This document shows, in pieces, positions 33,141-46,289 of a stretch of 64,000 nucleotides of DNA. The translations under genes were made by a program, and so were the position numbers. The notes under the pieces are model-generated. The model was not told where the DNA came from, did no database searches, and was given only the letters and a program-made list of their open reading frames with translations. The stretch lies in contig JAKCPI010025566.1 in NCBI GenBank assembly GCA_023213315.1, positions 1-64,000 on the forward strand, read 5' to 3'. Source of the stretch: Euborellia annulipes (Eukaryota > Arthropoda > Insecta > Dermaptera > Anisolabididae). Within the stretch, counting starts at the first letter, position 1. Each line of letters starts with the position of its first letter.

Positions 33141-34437
33141 AATGAATCATTTCGTATGTAATCATTAAAAAATAGATGATTTTAATAAAAATAATTAGAT
33201 TTTTTACTCAATTTTTTTTTAGATACCCTGAAACATAAATAAAAAAATATTTTTTTTTTTTTTAATTTCGCAAAAAATAAAAACTAGTTGTGTACCCTCA
33301 AAGAAATATGAGCAGGAACAAGACTACCCTCGAATATTTGATTTTTCTTACATTATGCTCTCAGCAGGAGATTATAATTAATTAATAAATATTTATATAG
33401 GGTAGAGAAAGTAAAAAAGGAATATAAAATCTAACACCTGAAATGTAATGTTTAACTCTGTTAAAAAAAATAATTTACAACCTCCTTGTCTATTTTTATT
33501 CTTTCTTTTTAAAATGTCCTTCACTTTAATTATTATTTTTTTTTTTTTTAATTTTTTAAATATCTCAAGAAAAATTTATAAAAACTGTGTGCGCTCGAGC
33601 AACCAACCGGGAAAAGTTTCCGAGGTTTTTGACCCTTTCATCAAAGGGCTGACTAAAATGAGATTTCATTATTTAAAGAAAAATGGAATTTTTCACATGA
33701 ACATTTAAAATTAAATAGTTTTTTATTTATTTTTTTTGACTCCAATCTATTTTTTCTTAAATGTCTAGTTCTTTGAAAAGAAAATAATGAAAAACCTCAG
33801 ATGTCCCATTTAATTTTGCCCATAAATATATAGGCCTAAATAGTTTATATTCAGGAGAATGTTTCTATTTAATAATCATAATAATTAATTCTAAAAACAA
33901 GTCGGTTTTTTTCATTTTTTTAAATGAACGTAAATGATATTGATAGGAAACCCTGTCAATGAAGGCTCAGGCCTAAAAGCCCTTCTCCCTAAGGGAAACC
34001 TTTGCTGACCAAAGAAAGATCCGATGTCCTGAAAACCACAAGTCGAAATTTGAGAGCCATTTCAATGAATGAATATATGAATTACTCCGCTAAAGGGAGA
34101 GAGAAAGAGAGGGAAAGGATCAAAGGGAGTAGCGGAAAGGGCCGCAGGGAAATCAAAAATTTTACTCAATTTATAGATGTTATTATTAGATAGTTACTTT
34201 AATTAGAGAGAAATGTGATCTTTGCATTCAGAATGATTTTTAAATTAAAGCACTTTGATAAATTAAAGAAATACTTTTCAATTATATAAAAAAAAGTCTT
34301 CTCTTATACTGTGTTTCTGTTAATTATTGATGCATTTGAAAATTAACATCTGAAGATCTGATTCAATTTATTCAAAGCGGCAATATTTAACAATTATTTA
34401 TGTTAATTAGTTGAAAAGGTTTAAAATTTTAAAATTA
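33141..34437. other. Unassigned stretch
   Basis: TAGGCCTA occurs at 33831-33838, and a purine-rich GAGAGAAAGAGAGGGAAAGG run lies near 34098. Short frames at 33448-33708 and 34002-34193 show no recognisable domains. Confidence 0.5.
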
Positions 34438-34744
34438 AAAAATCTGGTGTGACTGTCACACAGAGCACAACTTTCTCTTACCTTCGGTAATTGAAAGTTG
34501 TGTTATGTGCTTGTCACACCAGATTTTTCGTGTCGACATATATTTAGTTCCCGACAGCACGGTACGTTTGAATTCAAGATATAAAATTTATAAACATGGA
34601 AAATATTAATATTTTGCCATCATAGCAACCATTTCTCCCATCTTTTCTCTGAAGTACAAGAGTAAAGTGATCTTCAGAAGATTTCAATGGCAAAATGAGA
34701 ATATACATTTTAAAGAGCCTCTAAAAAATAATCGATTTTTGAAT
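34438..34744 (-). mobile_element. Hairpin-ended repeat, copy J, truncated
   Basis: It starts with a complete hairpin (AAAAAATCTGGTGTGAC to CACACCAGATTTTTCG near 34530), runs through the ATGGCAAAATGAGAATATAC block and breaks off at AATCGATTTTTGAATC. Confidence 0.8.
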
Positions 34745-34790
34745 CATTTGAACGCCCCCTCCCCCCTCCCCCGAAAAAATTTTCTGCCTT

Positions 34791-35084
34791 CGGTCTATTC
34801 TCTAAAAACAGACGTTAAAATTTAACATCATAAATTGGGTGTTAAAAAGTAAAGTTAAAAAAAAAATGCTATTCTCTAAACCAAGTTTTAACAGCGACGT
34901 TAATATGTTGTTTTTATCTCAAAGCTTTCAAAATCATAACCTTACTTTTTACGTTAAAGACGCCATTTCGATGCACTAAACATGGCACCCCCTGGACATG
35001 ACACTAATTTTTAACACTTTTAACTAAATGTTAACTCTTTGGTGTTAAAATGTTTGCTTGCGGAATAGCAATTTAAGGCAACTA
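34791..35084. mobile_element. CAGGTCTATTCTC MITE, copy 3, right-truncated
   Basis: CGGTCTATTCTCTAAAAACA starts a segment matching copies 1 and 2, with GCGACGTTAATATGTTG and GGAATAGCAATTTAAGGCAA. The right terminal repeat is absent. Confidence 0.65.
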
Positions 35085-37864
35085 TCTGGCATGATTAATA
35101 GTTGAAAGACTTGGAGAAAATAATCGAGAAGAAAAGCAGCCAGAATTTTTATATTGGTCAATGGTTCCAAATAGTACCGAAAGGTGAGCAATGGTTTAAA
35201 GATATTATTTAAAAATACTGGCTTAATTATTTCCACTTTGTCTTTGAATTATTGTACAGCTGTAAAACTTAATTTCCTATAAATAACAGTAAGCGACTAT
35301 TGGGACACTATTTTAGATGGCAGGATAAAAAATATAATAAATAGCACAACATGTATTTAATTTTTTAGAAACATCATTTCATAATTATCCAATTTAATTC
35401 ATTTAACTAAAATATGAAATTGGATTTTCATTTGATGTCATTTTAATTTATATTAATCTCCCAATCCACAACGGCACCTTCCCCCTCCCCTCCGCCCGTC
35501 TCTCGGCTTCACCCAATGATCGATTTTTGTTTCTATATTAAACATAATTTGTTATATATATATATATAAATGAACATTTTGAAATTTGTTAACATTCCCT
35601 CTGGATTAGATCCAAACAATATAAATTATCTTTTGTTTTTAAACTGTATTTAGTAATATGATATATGGTATATAATATGTACTGATTATTATTAAATTAT
35701 TTAATAATAAATAGTCGTTCTAATTTGTGGTTACTTTCTTAGTTAATAGACCACAATTTAATTTCAAATTAAACGAATAATAAACTATTATGGCCACCAC
35801 CACATATCTCTCCCTGAAAATTCATTTTATCCTAAGAGGATATCTTCATCTAGAATATGTTAAATTTTGAGACGAAATTTCATAACATCCGAAATTGCTC
35901 CAGACAGTTTCCGAGAAAAACTTTTGAATATTTATTAATCCGCCAAAGTAAATTTGTTAATTTATCTGTTAAAAAAATTCCCTTAGATGAAAGAACGTCA
36001 TATAAATTAAACCATTTGGTCAAAGGTGAATATACTTTTAATTTGTCCAATTCGAGTTCTCTTCCTCCCTTCCTTTTCACTCTCTTTCCCTCTCTCTCTC
36101 TGTTTATTTTTTTCTTCCTTTCATTCATTTTGCTTCAATTAATTTGATGCTTTGACCTTGGATGACCTTTTTTTTTCTCTTTTCATTTTTTTTCGAATTA
36201 TATTAAAAGAAATAGGAAATTGTTATACGTTTCAATTTTCGATATTGTTATTGTAAAAATTTTTATGGTTAAAAGATGAGAAATGTCAAACCCGCAAATT
36301 CTACACAAAGTACGAAACTTTTAAAGCTCTAGAAAATATGGTTAATAGAATTTTATTATGTAGTCCGAAAAATACTTTTTTTTTAGTTTCAGGAATGCTT
36401 AGAATGTGACTATAATCAAAATCTTGGGAAAAATATTTATTTGACTATTACAATTTATTTTCTATACCTACGATCAAGGGATTTTGTAATTTTAAAGCTT
36501 TTTTTTAGCTACTTGAATGGCACGTAGTAATATTAAATTTTTTTTTTAACAAAAGGTCTTTTATAAATTGTAAAAAATTTATAATTAAAAGTAATTTATT
36601 AGTTTAAAAAATTTAATTCATTTATATCCAGATTTTTAAGCCACTTAATGTATTTGTAATTAAACTCATGAAAAAATGTTATTTTGTTGGCGTATGCAAC
36701 GAACTCTACAGGATAAATTTTGAACTAGCCTAGTATTGCCATCTAGCCACATGTCATATAACTAAAGGAAACTTATAAACATTCTTCCCATAGAGCTGCC
36801 CCCCCCCCCCCCATTACAAAATCTCTCGATACATAAAATATATAGGCTACTGTAGGTAAGAGAAAGTAAATATCTTCTTTTCAATATCAGTAAATCGGAT
36901 CGGTTTCCTTTCTTTTCTTAATCTGAGCATCTCTTTAAGACACGCTTCTCTCTTTCAGTTCGACATTTGATAAATTAAAATAAACCCTTAAGACGAGTAT
37001 ATATCACCTGTTCTCTCGCCCACTTAGCAAATGTCTTTTTTGCCTCCCAATCGATCACTCTGTCTGTTTGCTCTGTCTCTCTGTCTGTCTGTCGTTGAAA
37101 TCCAATAAGCATCAGCACCAGCAGTCGTCGTCTTATTTTTTCTTCTCTTATCCGTTATGTGTTGTTTTATCTCCCTTTTCCCACCCCCTTACCCCCTCTT
37201 CGCCTTCGCTCTCTCTTCTATTTGACTTGACAAGTGTTCGTTCCTTTCTTCAGGTCCTCTCTCAAAGTATTTGCCTTTAAAACGACAACATGTGTCTGTA
37301 CATAGATAAATTAAATACAAATTGTTTGCAAAAGAAAATCCATTAATTAACATATTCATTGTTGTGATTTCAATTGAAATTTGAATAAAGACAATTCGTT
37401 AGAAAAGTATAGTAAATATTTGTTTAATTAAAAGCCTGTTTTGTTTAAGTTAAAATGTTAAGTTAAATTCAAGAATTGATAAAATAATAATATTAAATAG
37501 AGAAAGGAGATAAAAAATAAATAAAAACAGGAGGAATTTAATTTAAAACTTGTTTGTATTACCCTCGAGAAATCTAGAATATAGATGTATAGAATTTTAT
37601 AGAACTATATTTTTTTTCGAAAAGGATCTGCTGAAAATAAGTAATATATATTCTATTTAATATAAGTTTAGTATTGAACATGTGTAAGCGTGGATTAAGG
37701 AATGAAGGGCTTGACAACCCACTACTAGTCACAGTGAGAGACAGCTCTTTATCGTTATGAAACTTTTTCACAAAAACACTTCCGACGCAAACATGCCATT
37801 GAGTCGATAGAATTGTATAGTATTTTATAATAAAAGCTGAATATTTGTATTTAAATTAATGAAA
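35085..37864. other. Unassigned stretch
   Basis: The longest gap here. It contains (TA)n at 35554-35572, a C/T-rich segment at 36060-36130, a C-run at 36799-36812, a CTGTCTGTCTGTC tract at 37075-37093, and GGTAAGAGAAAGTA at 36854-36867, a relic of a hairpin-ended repeat end. No frame shows a recognisable domain. Confidence 0.5.
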
Positions 37865-38165
37865 GATAGACCTGTTGTGTAGAAGGTAGCCAAATAAAAG
37901 CTATTAATTATAAAATCCTCTATTTAATTCTGTCAAAGTCCTACTTCAGAACAGAATGCATAGTCGCCGATAGTTTAGTCTTTTACTTGGCGAATTTCGA
38001 TAGGAAATCGTAAGACGAATCTGAACCAGGGGCTATTTGACGAATGTTTCGTATTCTCACATCTCATCGGGAAACTCTCCTGAAGAAGGCCGAAACGTCG
38101 ATAGAATTGATTTGAATATAAGTATAGTATTTTATAATATTCGGAGGTATATAGCTGAATGTTCG
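37865..38165 (+). mobile_element. PLE end fragment
   Basis: AATTGTATAGTATTTTATAA at 37811 and its near repeat at 38122 flank this region. It contains GAAGGTAGCCAAATAAAAG, TTGTCAAAG-type sequence and a compact CTGAAGAAGGCCGAAACGTC at 38080-38099, in which helix II has no loop. The border GGTATATAGCTGAATGTTCG resembles those of palindromes 3 and 6. Confidence 0.5.
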
Positions 38166-38170
38166 TATTT

Positions 38171-38393
38171 AAATTTGGTAGAATAATAAAAGCAACGCAG
38201 TTAGTATTATTTCATCTTTGTTATTAAAACCAGGACCGATGTTTCGGTCACATACGGGACCATCTTCATGGCCATCTTCATACATTAACCTGGCCCTGAA
38301 TAAGGTACCATATGCAACCAAAACGTCTGGCCTGATTTAATAATAAAAATGGAATAAAACTAGCTGCGTTGCTCATTTTTTTCTATCAAATTT
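38171..38393. mobile_element. PLE-derived palindrome 5, decayed
   Basis: The arms AAATTTGGTAGAATAATAAA and its inverse at 38374-38393 carry degenerate hammerhead motifs: ATGAAGATGGTC with GAAACATC on the minus strand, and CTGAATAAGG with AAAACGTC on the plus strand. Neither should cleave. Confidence 0.6.
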
Positions 38394-38399
38394 AACTAG

Positions 38400-38530
38400 T
38401 ATTACTTATATATAAAGCACTAACGATTCCCATCCGTGTATGTCCGATGTATGTCAGCTCCCTCGCTGATTGGCCAAGACAGAGATGGACGGAGTCAGAG
38501 AGGGAAATCTAAATTTTAAAATTTGATGCA
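38400..38530 (+). mobile_element. Possible Helitron 5' fragment
   Basis: TATATATAAAGCACTAACG followed by CCGTGTATGTCCGATG and CGCTGATTGGCC resembles the start of animal Helitrons and partly matches 16570-16600. No matching 3' end follows nearby. Confidence 0.35.
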
Positions 38531-39194
38531 ATTGCTCGCTGAATTTTCTTATTTGATTATTTCAATGTTTTTAGGAACTTGTCCGTTTCTTTTGAAAAGC
38601 TTGAAGAGTGCGTTAAATACATTCTTAATTTTTTTCATATTATTGTAAGTTAGTTAATTATTTCCTAGTTAGAGATATTCCAAATAATATCTGTCCAAAT
38701 GAGCGTCAGATACCTTTGGTGGTTTACTAATCAACAATCTGGAAACAAATAGGGAACATATATTTAGATAAAGGCATCTCATTTAGGTTTTATACAAGTT
38801 AAAAATAAAATAAAGGCCCTTCAAGTGTCTATCCTAACATTTAAAAATGTTTTGCATATAAAAAGAAAAAGATCTTTTTTTTTTATTAAAGTTTAAGACG
38901 TTAGTTACAATTCTCTTTGTTACAAAAGAAAAAAAATTGCCTTTATTATCTAGAAACACGAACTGAAGACATTATTCAGTTCTGGTCTTTTGTATCCCAC
39001 TAATACTTTGCGGTTGTGGCCATCTATCGGAATCCCGGGTAATTAATTTTTAGAGTTCCCACGAATGGGGATGTAATTCATTCTGTTTTAAATAACAAAA
39101 AGGGTGGGGGGAGGGGACGGGGAATAATTTTGAAGATTAATAATTTAGTATACAAAAGCGAAATGAGTTCTACTCTTTCATAGATTTTTTTTTA
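38531..39194. other. Unassigned stretch
   Basis: A/T-rich with a G-run at 39102-39122. No gene recognised. Confidence 0.5.
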
Positions 39195-39664
39195 TTTTCT
39201 CTTACCTCTATATATATGTTAATATATATAGAGAGAAAGTATTGGATTCATGTCAAAAATTTGATGTCGAGATTTTGATGGATATACACGTTTTGAGGTC
39301 CCCTGAATCCAAAAAAGTGGTTTTCGCGACATGGTCTGTCTGTGTGTGTGTGTGTCTGTCTGTGTGTCTTTGTGTGAACAAAATATCTCAAGATAGAGCT
39401 AGTAGATTGAAATTTTGTATTTAAGTTAGGCACCCCAATGGAACATTAGGCCTACACCAAGCTTTTGAACAAAATCGGCCAAAGAGTACTAGTACTTTAA
39501 TGATGCATTTTTTCAGTTTCTTTTTTCGATTTTCTCAAAATTTGCTCCAACGATTTTGATTAAAATTCAAAAATCAATTAATTTTTAGATTCTCTTTAAA
39601 ATGTATATTCTCATTTTGCAATTGAAATCTTCTGAAGACCACTTTACTCCTCTACTCCATAGAA
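39195..39664 (+). mobile_element. Hairpin-ended repeat, copy K, 3'-truncated
   Basis: The first end is complete, followed by a (GT)n tract and the conserved middle. It stops at ACTCCATAGAAAAGTTTTT, before the 3' hairpin. TAGGCCTA (39447-39454) makes it 6 bp longer than copy R across GGGACGTGACACGAAGC. Confidence 0.8.
39447..39454. repeat. TAGGCCTA insertion scar in copy K
   Basis: Between the shared blocks GGRAC and CAC.AAGCTTTTGAAC the copy has 6 extra bases compared with copies R and I, and the octamer accounts for them. Confidence 0.6.
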
Positions 39665-40627
39665 AAGTTTTTTATTTATTCGACTGCTTTGGTTGACTTC
39701 ATAATCTCAAATAATTATTTAGCATCAATAGAGAATTATAATAACCTAAATTTATTTATCATTGAGGAGATTAATATTAAGAAAAATTATTATGCTCTAA
39801 ATACAAGTGGTCTATTTATATATGTCACAAAATTAAATATGAATGATTAAAACACAGCGAGAGAGAGAGGCACTAAAATTATATCCCTGAGAGTAGATAA
39901 TATTCCCAAAACTAATCTATCTAATGAGTCTATAAATAAAACGTCCAAAATCGGACAGACAGCAGAGCAGAGTAGTTAGAAATTGAATCTGGAAGACCCT
40001 TCAACGTTTATTTCGGGACGACGAGAGAAAATGTTATCTCTAAACACCAGACACAGTCAGATTATTATTATTATTTTCAATTTTCATTATTGCACAATAC
40101 ACCTTTTATAGTAAAGGAATTGGGGATCCTGTAAATCCCCAACGGAGAATCGAACAAATATTTCAGGAAGCAAAGTCGATGTCGCTGTCTGAATTCGAGA
40201 TAAATGGATGGGTGGGGGGGATGGGTCGATAGGGAGAAGGGATTGGCCAACATTCCCCCCTCCCTTACCCCACAAACCCTCATTTTCCTTCATTTACCAC
40301 CTCACTCTCCATTCCGCTCCTCTATCATCCCAGATCAAATAAATGCTTATTTCTTGAATAATATATCAAAAGCTCTTTTCTGGATTGGAGGAGATACTAA
40401 AAATTTCGCTTGGAATAACACATAACCACACAACGACAGGATTTAGCTTTGGGATTTAGAATACAAAGTGTGAAAAAGATACACACACATTCTATAGGGT
40501 GTTTCATATTTTTTTATATGTAATCGAGGATTCGGGGAGATATAAAAGGAATAAATTATAGGCTTCTATCATCTCGTAAAAAATATTTTAAGCTCGTTGT
40601 TTTAGATCTTCTTATTAATATTTTAAT
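39665..40627. other. Unassigned stretch
   Basis: A G-run at 40212-40219 and neighbouring C/T-rich sequence give several overlapping short frames (40077-40425) that look like composition artefacts. Confidence 0.5.
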
Positions 40628-41231
40628 AAAAATCTGGTGTGAATAGTCGCGCAGCACACAACTTTCTCTTACCCTTCGGCAATCAAAAGTGTTGTTCTAT
40701 GCTTGTCACACCAGATTTTTTGTGTCATGTATCATGTATTTAACTTCCGATAGTACGGAACATTTGAATTTCAAGATGTAAAATTTATAAACATGGGAAA
40801 ATATTAATATTTTGTCACCATGGCAACCATTTCTTCTATTTTTGCTATGAAATACAAGAGTAAAGTGGTCTTCAGAAGATTCCAATGGCAAAATGAGAAT
40901 ATACATTTTAAAGAGCATCTAAAAAATAATTGATTTTTGAATTTTAATCAAAATCGTTGGAGCAAATTTTGAGAAAATCGAAAAAAACTGAAAAAGTGCA
41001 TCAGTAGAGTACTAGTACTCTTTGGTCCCATGGGAGTCCTTAGCTTAAATATAAAATTTCAACTACTCTTTTCGTTCTAGATATATTTTGTTCAGCAGAC
41101 AGACCATGTCTCGAAAACCACTTTTTTGGATTCAGGACCTCAAAACGTCAAAATCTCGGCATCGAATTTTTGACATGAATCCAATACTTTCTCTCTCTAA
41201 TTATTAACATATATAGAGGTAAGAGAAAGTA
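40628..41231 (-). mobile_element. Hairpin-ended repeat, copy L, full length
   Basis: 604 bp, with the AAATCTGGTGTGAATAG hairpin at the left and AATTATTAACATATATAGAG plus GTAAGAGAAAGT at the right. The middle includes GTACTAGTACTCTTTGG and ACCATGTCTCGAAAACC. Confidence 0.85.
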
Positions 41232-42449
41232 AGAAAAATTATTTTAAAAAGGTTGAATGATCTTAAAAACCCCAGGAATGTGTGATACTAATATCAAAGA
41301 AAAATACTCCTGGGGGCTGAAATCTCAAATTTTAAATCAAATATAAATTAAAACTTTGCTTTTCATTTATTTATATAGACTATATAAAAAAAAAAACAAT
41401 GGCTCGATTTTCTTTTCTTCTTGGCCCTATCTCATATTTTGCGAACACTTTAAATTAGTCTATTAATAAACATTTTCATATAATATATAAAAGCAGCCGG
41501 CAGCTTCCTTTAAGGGAACTTTTAATTAAAATGTATTAGCAACGCGTGCGAGATATGATCAGGAGCGCAGCTTCCTGATCCAGGGAGAGAGAAGAGGGGG
41601 GAGGGAGCGTTAAGCTAAGCTGAAGATGACGACGACGATGGTGATGGATTGCCAGAGAAAAAATAAACCTTATCAAACTTCTTTTTTTTTTAATTTCTCA
41701 ATTTGTTTGTTTGAATTGCAAAATAAATAGAAAATTTAACTCTTCGTGGGGTATATGTGTGATTTTTCATATAAAATAATCTTAGGTAAAAATGTCTTTA
41801 AAAAAATCCCGCGCGCGCTTTAGATATAATTAGAAAAGGACCTGGCTTTATTTTTACCTTATTTATGGCTAATATTGTTACTTTCTCTTACCTATACAAG
41901 TATATATGTTAATATAAGACTTTTAAATAAATTTTTATCCAATCTTAGCAATTTACTAATTGATTTAACGATTAAAAATTTAAAGATAAATTTTTATTGA
42001 AAATAAACCTTAAATTTTTTTTTTTTTTTGATTATAGGCCTACCTTTTATTAAAACCTATAATATCAATACAAATATTTTTATTTCGAATATATACTCTT
42101 TAATAGTGATGGTCAGTTTTGATATATTAAAATTCCTCATCATTTTATATTAGTTTATAATTAAAAAAGGAGATTGAAAAAAATAATACTGGTGAGAGGA
42201 ATATTGAATTTTCCTTTCGATGTTTCTAGAAAATTATTTATCGGAATTCGATATTACAAAAAGATGACCAAAAAATCCAATAATCAATGAATTTTGGGGT
42301 TTTTTTTTTTTTAATTTTGAAAGAAAAAGTATTCAATTTTAAATTAAGTCTTATTGAAAAATTAAAGAATTGTGGAGTTATAGAAACTTTTTTCTACTTT
42401 TTTCTACCTGTTTGGTATCAAATCAAATATAATAAATTTTGATTGCTTG
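41232..42449. other. Unassigned stretch with one repeat relic and a TAGGCCTA
   Basis: ACTTTCTCTTACC then TATATATGTTAATATAAG at 41880-41915 is an isolated first end of the hairpin-ended repeat. TAGGCCTA occurs at 42035-42042. No gene seen. Confidence 0.5.
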
Positions 42450-42672
42450 AGAAGCGAGACCCTGAGTCATAGCACAAGAAACTAGTATTCTATCAATGTG
42501 CTACGGCCCAGGGAATAGAAACTATTTTAATTATTTACTTCTGACTTGTATACCAAGGGTCAAGGGTTTGGATACCAAATGGCTTAAATAAGAATTCCTG
42601 GACCCCAATAAATATATGTTAATAAATTACGAGTATCGCTTAAATCTTAATTGGCTTAAGTTGTCGAAAAGA
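42450..42672 (+). mobile_element. SINE, diverged head
   Basis: The tail (GGATACCAAATGGCTTAAAT, TCCTGGACCCC, ACGAGTATCGCTTAAAT, TTGTCGAAAAGA) matches the SINE tails at 47616-47730 and 55670-55760. The upstream head is too diverged for clear A and B boxes, though GAGACCCTGAGTCATAGCAC lies where a head would. Confidence 0.5.
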
Positions 42673-42818
42673 TAGTGTGTATGTGTGTGTGAATTGGAGA
42701 GTGAGTGGGAAAAAAGTGTGGTGTTAAAAAAAAAAAAAATATTTACTCAGAAAAGTAATATCAACTGTAGGAATATTTAAATTAAAACTCTATATGGAAT
42801 AACATCCAATTACTGTTG

Positions 42819-42870
42819 CAGTGAAACCTTCTAACGAGTTTTAATAAACGAGAAATAAGGACGATATTTT
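42819..42870 (+). mobile_element. Possible pogo/Tigger-type end
   Basis: CAGTGAAACCTTCTAACGAG followed by TTTAATAAACGAGAAATAAGG resembles pogo-like terminal repeats. No partner end or TA duplication is clear. Confidence 0.3.
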
Positions 42871-42952
42871 ACTAAAGTCGATTAAGTATATAATTAAAAA
42901 TAATAAAATTGAACTGACGAAACAGTTACAAGAAATTCTTACAGACGGTGTA

Positions 42953-43124
42953 TAACCGGAGGTTTACTTTGCTTAGCAGTTGCAGATTGAGATGCAACCA
43001 ATGTACTGTTGTTGGTCGTCTCAGCACAAATAAATCCTGGTAAATAAAATTTAATTTAATTTCATTGTCTTGCATCTCAATCTGCAACTTTAAAGCAAAG
43101 TAAGCCTCTAGGTATACAACGTCT
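42953..43124. repeat. Palindrome, AGACGGTGTATA arms
   Basis: Arms of about 55 bp (AGACGGTGTATAACCGGAGG with GGTATACAACGTCT; GTTGCAGATTGAGATGCAA with its inverse) around a loop near 43015-43065. There is no hammerhead core. Class unknown. Confidence 0.6.
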
Positions 43125-44153
43125 ATAACAAAATAGGATTAAAAAATTTATTTATTAATAGTTTTTCAATTTACCCTGGTAAATAAATTCCCAAATACTT
43201 TGGTATTTAATACGTATAGGCCGCTGAAGTCACTAAAATGAACTTTTTTGTGAATATAATTACTGTTTTTGGACAAACTGACTCATACACTCGCGTATAT
43301 ACATCTGTGGGTTCTTCCAACCCACAAAACAGGCAATCACTTCATCTGCCTGTAAAATTATACTCAGAAAGTAAACGATAAATAAAATAAAACCACAAAC
43401 GTAGGCAAATTCTATCTCTAATACGTCAAAGTCATGTGATAACGTAATTCATCACATCTTATTAAAATTCTATTTAAAAAATCATTTTTTTTTTTTAGAT
43501 TTCGGAGAGGTTCACTAACAAGTAAAAAATGTTTTTATTAAAAAAATTTAGATATGAATGTTATAAAAGCTATTGATCATGCTAAGGAAATAAGATTATG
43601 ATTATTATTTTTATAAGTTCCTTTAAAAGAATTAACGACGTATGGAAAAAAAAATCTCCGCTCTTAAAAAACAATTTAGATGATTTTTAATTAATCTTAA
43701 TATTAAGATGAAAATCTTAGAGATTATAAATGGCAAGAAGATTAATGGGATATCCATCATTTTGATTAATTAATTAATTTAATTAGCGAGAATTTTTATA
43801 TAAGACTCACGAGAAGCTGACTTTTTTTTAGATAAAAAATGACTGCAGTTGTGGATTGACGAGGAATTTACCTGCAACAAAAAAAAAGAGTAAAAAATGA
43901 TTAATAGAAGGGTATTTATGAGAAGCAACTTATTTTTCGATAATTGAAAATGAATAATGCCCACCCAATTAATTGTACAAATATTCATTGTATATAAGTA
44001 AAATTGTAATAACCTAAAACATATCACCTAGTGTATCATTAAATTAAATTTTAATAATAAACGTAGGCCTATATAAATAAATTCTTTTGGCTTTTTTTTT
44101 ACTATTGATATAATATTACTGGATTTATATTGACTACATTTTTTTGGACCTAT
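43125..44153. other. Unassigned stretch
   Basis: A/T-rich; TAGGCCTA at 44064-44071. The minus-strand frame at 43779-44027 is A/T-biased with no recognised domain. Confidence 0.5.
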
Positions 44154-44652
44154 TTTATTTTCTCTTACCTCTATATATATATGTTAATATATATATAGTG
44201 AGAAAGTATTGGATTCATGTCAAAAATTCGATATCGGAATTTTGATGGATATATCAATACATGTTTTTCTTGAATAAATTTTAATAGGAGAATTAAATTT
44301 AAGTACACAAGGTTTTTTGTTTCAATGATATATTAATTTAATATTAACACTTTATGCGCATTTCGACACCATATGTGTCATCTTCAGAAGTGAATTACAT
44401 ACAGTATGTAATTCACTTTTAAGCCTATTTTGAGAAAACATAAAAATAACTAAACAAATACATAAGTTAAGTACTATTATTCTTTGAGCGATTTTATTTA
44501 AAAGCTTATTTTCGCGTGTTAGGAGAGTACCTTTGCGGGACCAGGTTTTTTTGGATGCTCATAACGTGTAATTTCATTAAAATATCGACATCGAATTTTT
44601 GATATGATCCCATTGCTTCTTTATTTGTTATTACTGTAGATAAAGTAAAAAA
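44154..44652. mobile_element. Hairpin-ended repeat pieces in opposite orientations around a PLE relic (copy M)
   Basis: A plus-oriented first end lies at 44154-44265 and a minus-oriented diverged piece at about 44480-44650 (CGACATCGAATTTTTGATA). Between them a minus-strand CTGAAGATGACAC...GGTGTCGAAATGCG (44357-44387) keeps helix II but lost the GTC triplet. GTGAATTACATAC is mirrored at 44392-44416. Confidence 0.6.
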
Positions 44653-46239
44653 AAAATGGAAGGAGTATGTAAGAAAGTGATTTTAATATTAAATCAAACC
44701 TTATTTTTAGAAATTTCCATCTGAAGGATTCGTGACATTTTTATTTATTAAGGATTAACATCACCATTTTTTAAGCGAAATTAAAAAATAATAAAGATAT
44801 TTCTCTTAAGAAACAATATTAAAATAAATTAAAATAATTAAAAATATATAGTATAGAGGAATGAATCGAAAAATCCATTAGTGAGTTGGTCAATTGGATT
44901 GCCTAATTTCCAGCAAATAAAAAAAGTGTTTTCCTTACTTTGCGAAAACATTGATACTATATGTGTAGATGCCATGTACATATACCGTATAAATAAATAT
45001 AGCCTACTTTTTTTTTTGTGAATAAAAAATTCCTTTTAGAATATTATCTTTTTAAAATGGGCTCTATGATTTTGATTAAAAAGTCCTAAACAAATCACAT
45101 TAGTGACTTTATTACAAATATATTTATTTATTAGATTTTTTTCAAAATTGTTAATATTTTTGAAGGAAGAGCGAAGTAAATTTATTAGGAAAATGATTAA
45201 GACTTCTTTTGGCTAAAAAGTTATTTATGACGTCATTTCGTTATTCATTTTTAGGTCAAGGATGTAAAAAATTAAATTCTCTGACTCCTTTGATTATTAC
45301 AGTTTGAAAAAAATTTGGCTAAATAAGAAAAAAGTGTGCCTATCCACGTCACCATCAAAAAGAATAAATTGTATAATTTTTAAGTTTATTATTCACAAAA
45401 ACAGATGCATGTTTTAACATCCCTCTGCGCATAATTAACTAGAAAATTGTGCAATGCATTCACAAATATAAAGAGAAATAGAAGAGGGGGCGGGCGTAGA
45501 GAGACGAAAAGTCACCCCATCAAAATAGTAGATTATTGTCGAGATATATTGGCTTCTATAAAAGATTTCTTTCCATTTTTGGCAGGAATATATAATACAC
45601 GTTCGTCACCTTCAGGTGATATTTTATGCATGGTTTCAATTCCCTTTCTCTCTCTCATTTCAGCAAATAACTTGAGACAAAAGTCAAATCTTTTTTGAAT
45701 ATCGTCAATACCATCTTTTTTTTATATTTAATGGATTTTTTATTGAATTTCTGATGAAAAATATTATTTCTTTCGTTCTATAAAACTTTCTTCTTATAAG
45801 TTTTTATTTTTATTTGAAAATACAAAAAGATAAATTTCTTTTTAATAAAGAAAGGGCTAATCAAAGCAGGATGGCGTATAAATTAGACGATTTTATTAAC
45901 ATCAACCCTTCCGAAAGAAAATTAAATTAGAAAAAATAAATAAAATAGAAAAAAATATGCAAATTTTTTTTGATAATGAAATGAATTTTTTTAATCGTAG
46001 TTGGTGTTTATATTATTTGTGTGTAGAGCGATGCTTTATCTCCATCTGGTGTTTTTTTTTTTTTTTTTTTGTTTTTGTGGTCGAGCAGCAGTTCAACCAA
46101 GCTTATCTGCTCTCAACACTGGATAGGATTGGGGGGAGGGAGGGGGAGATAATAGTATTAATATTATATTAAGAAAGGGTTTGTATTAATATGATATCAA
46201 TTTCAAACCAAAAAATGTAGGATAATCGATTGATTTAGC
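44653..46239. other. Unassigned stretch
   Basis: No recognised gene. A T-run lies at 46052-46070 and a G-rich patch at 46130-46147. The frame at 45447-45698 has no clear domain. Confidence 0.5.
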
Positions 46240-46289
46240 CGAACTCTCTTAGTTGTGTTCTGTTCTTGTCACACCAGATTTATTGTGTC

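Noticed and set aside
40077..40425. Three overlapping frames on both strands
   Set aside because: They come from G-run and C-run low-complexity sequence and show no domains.
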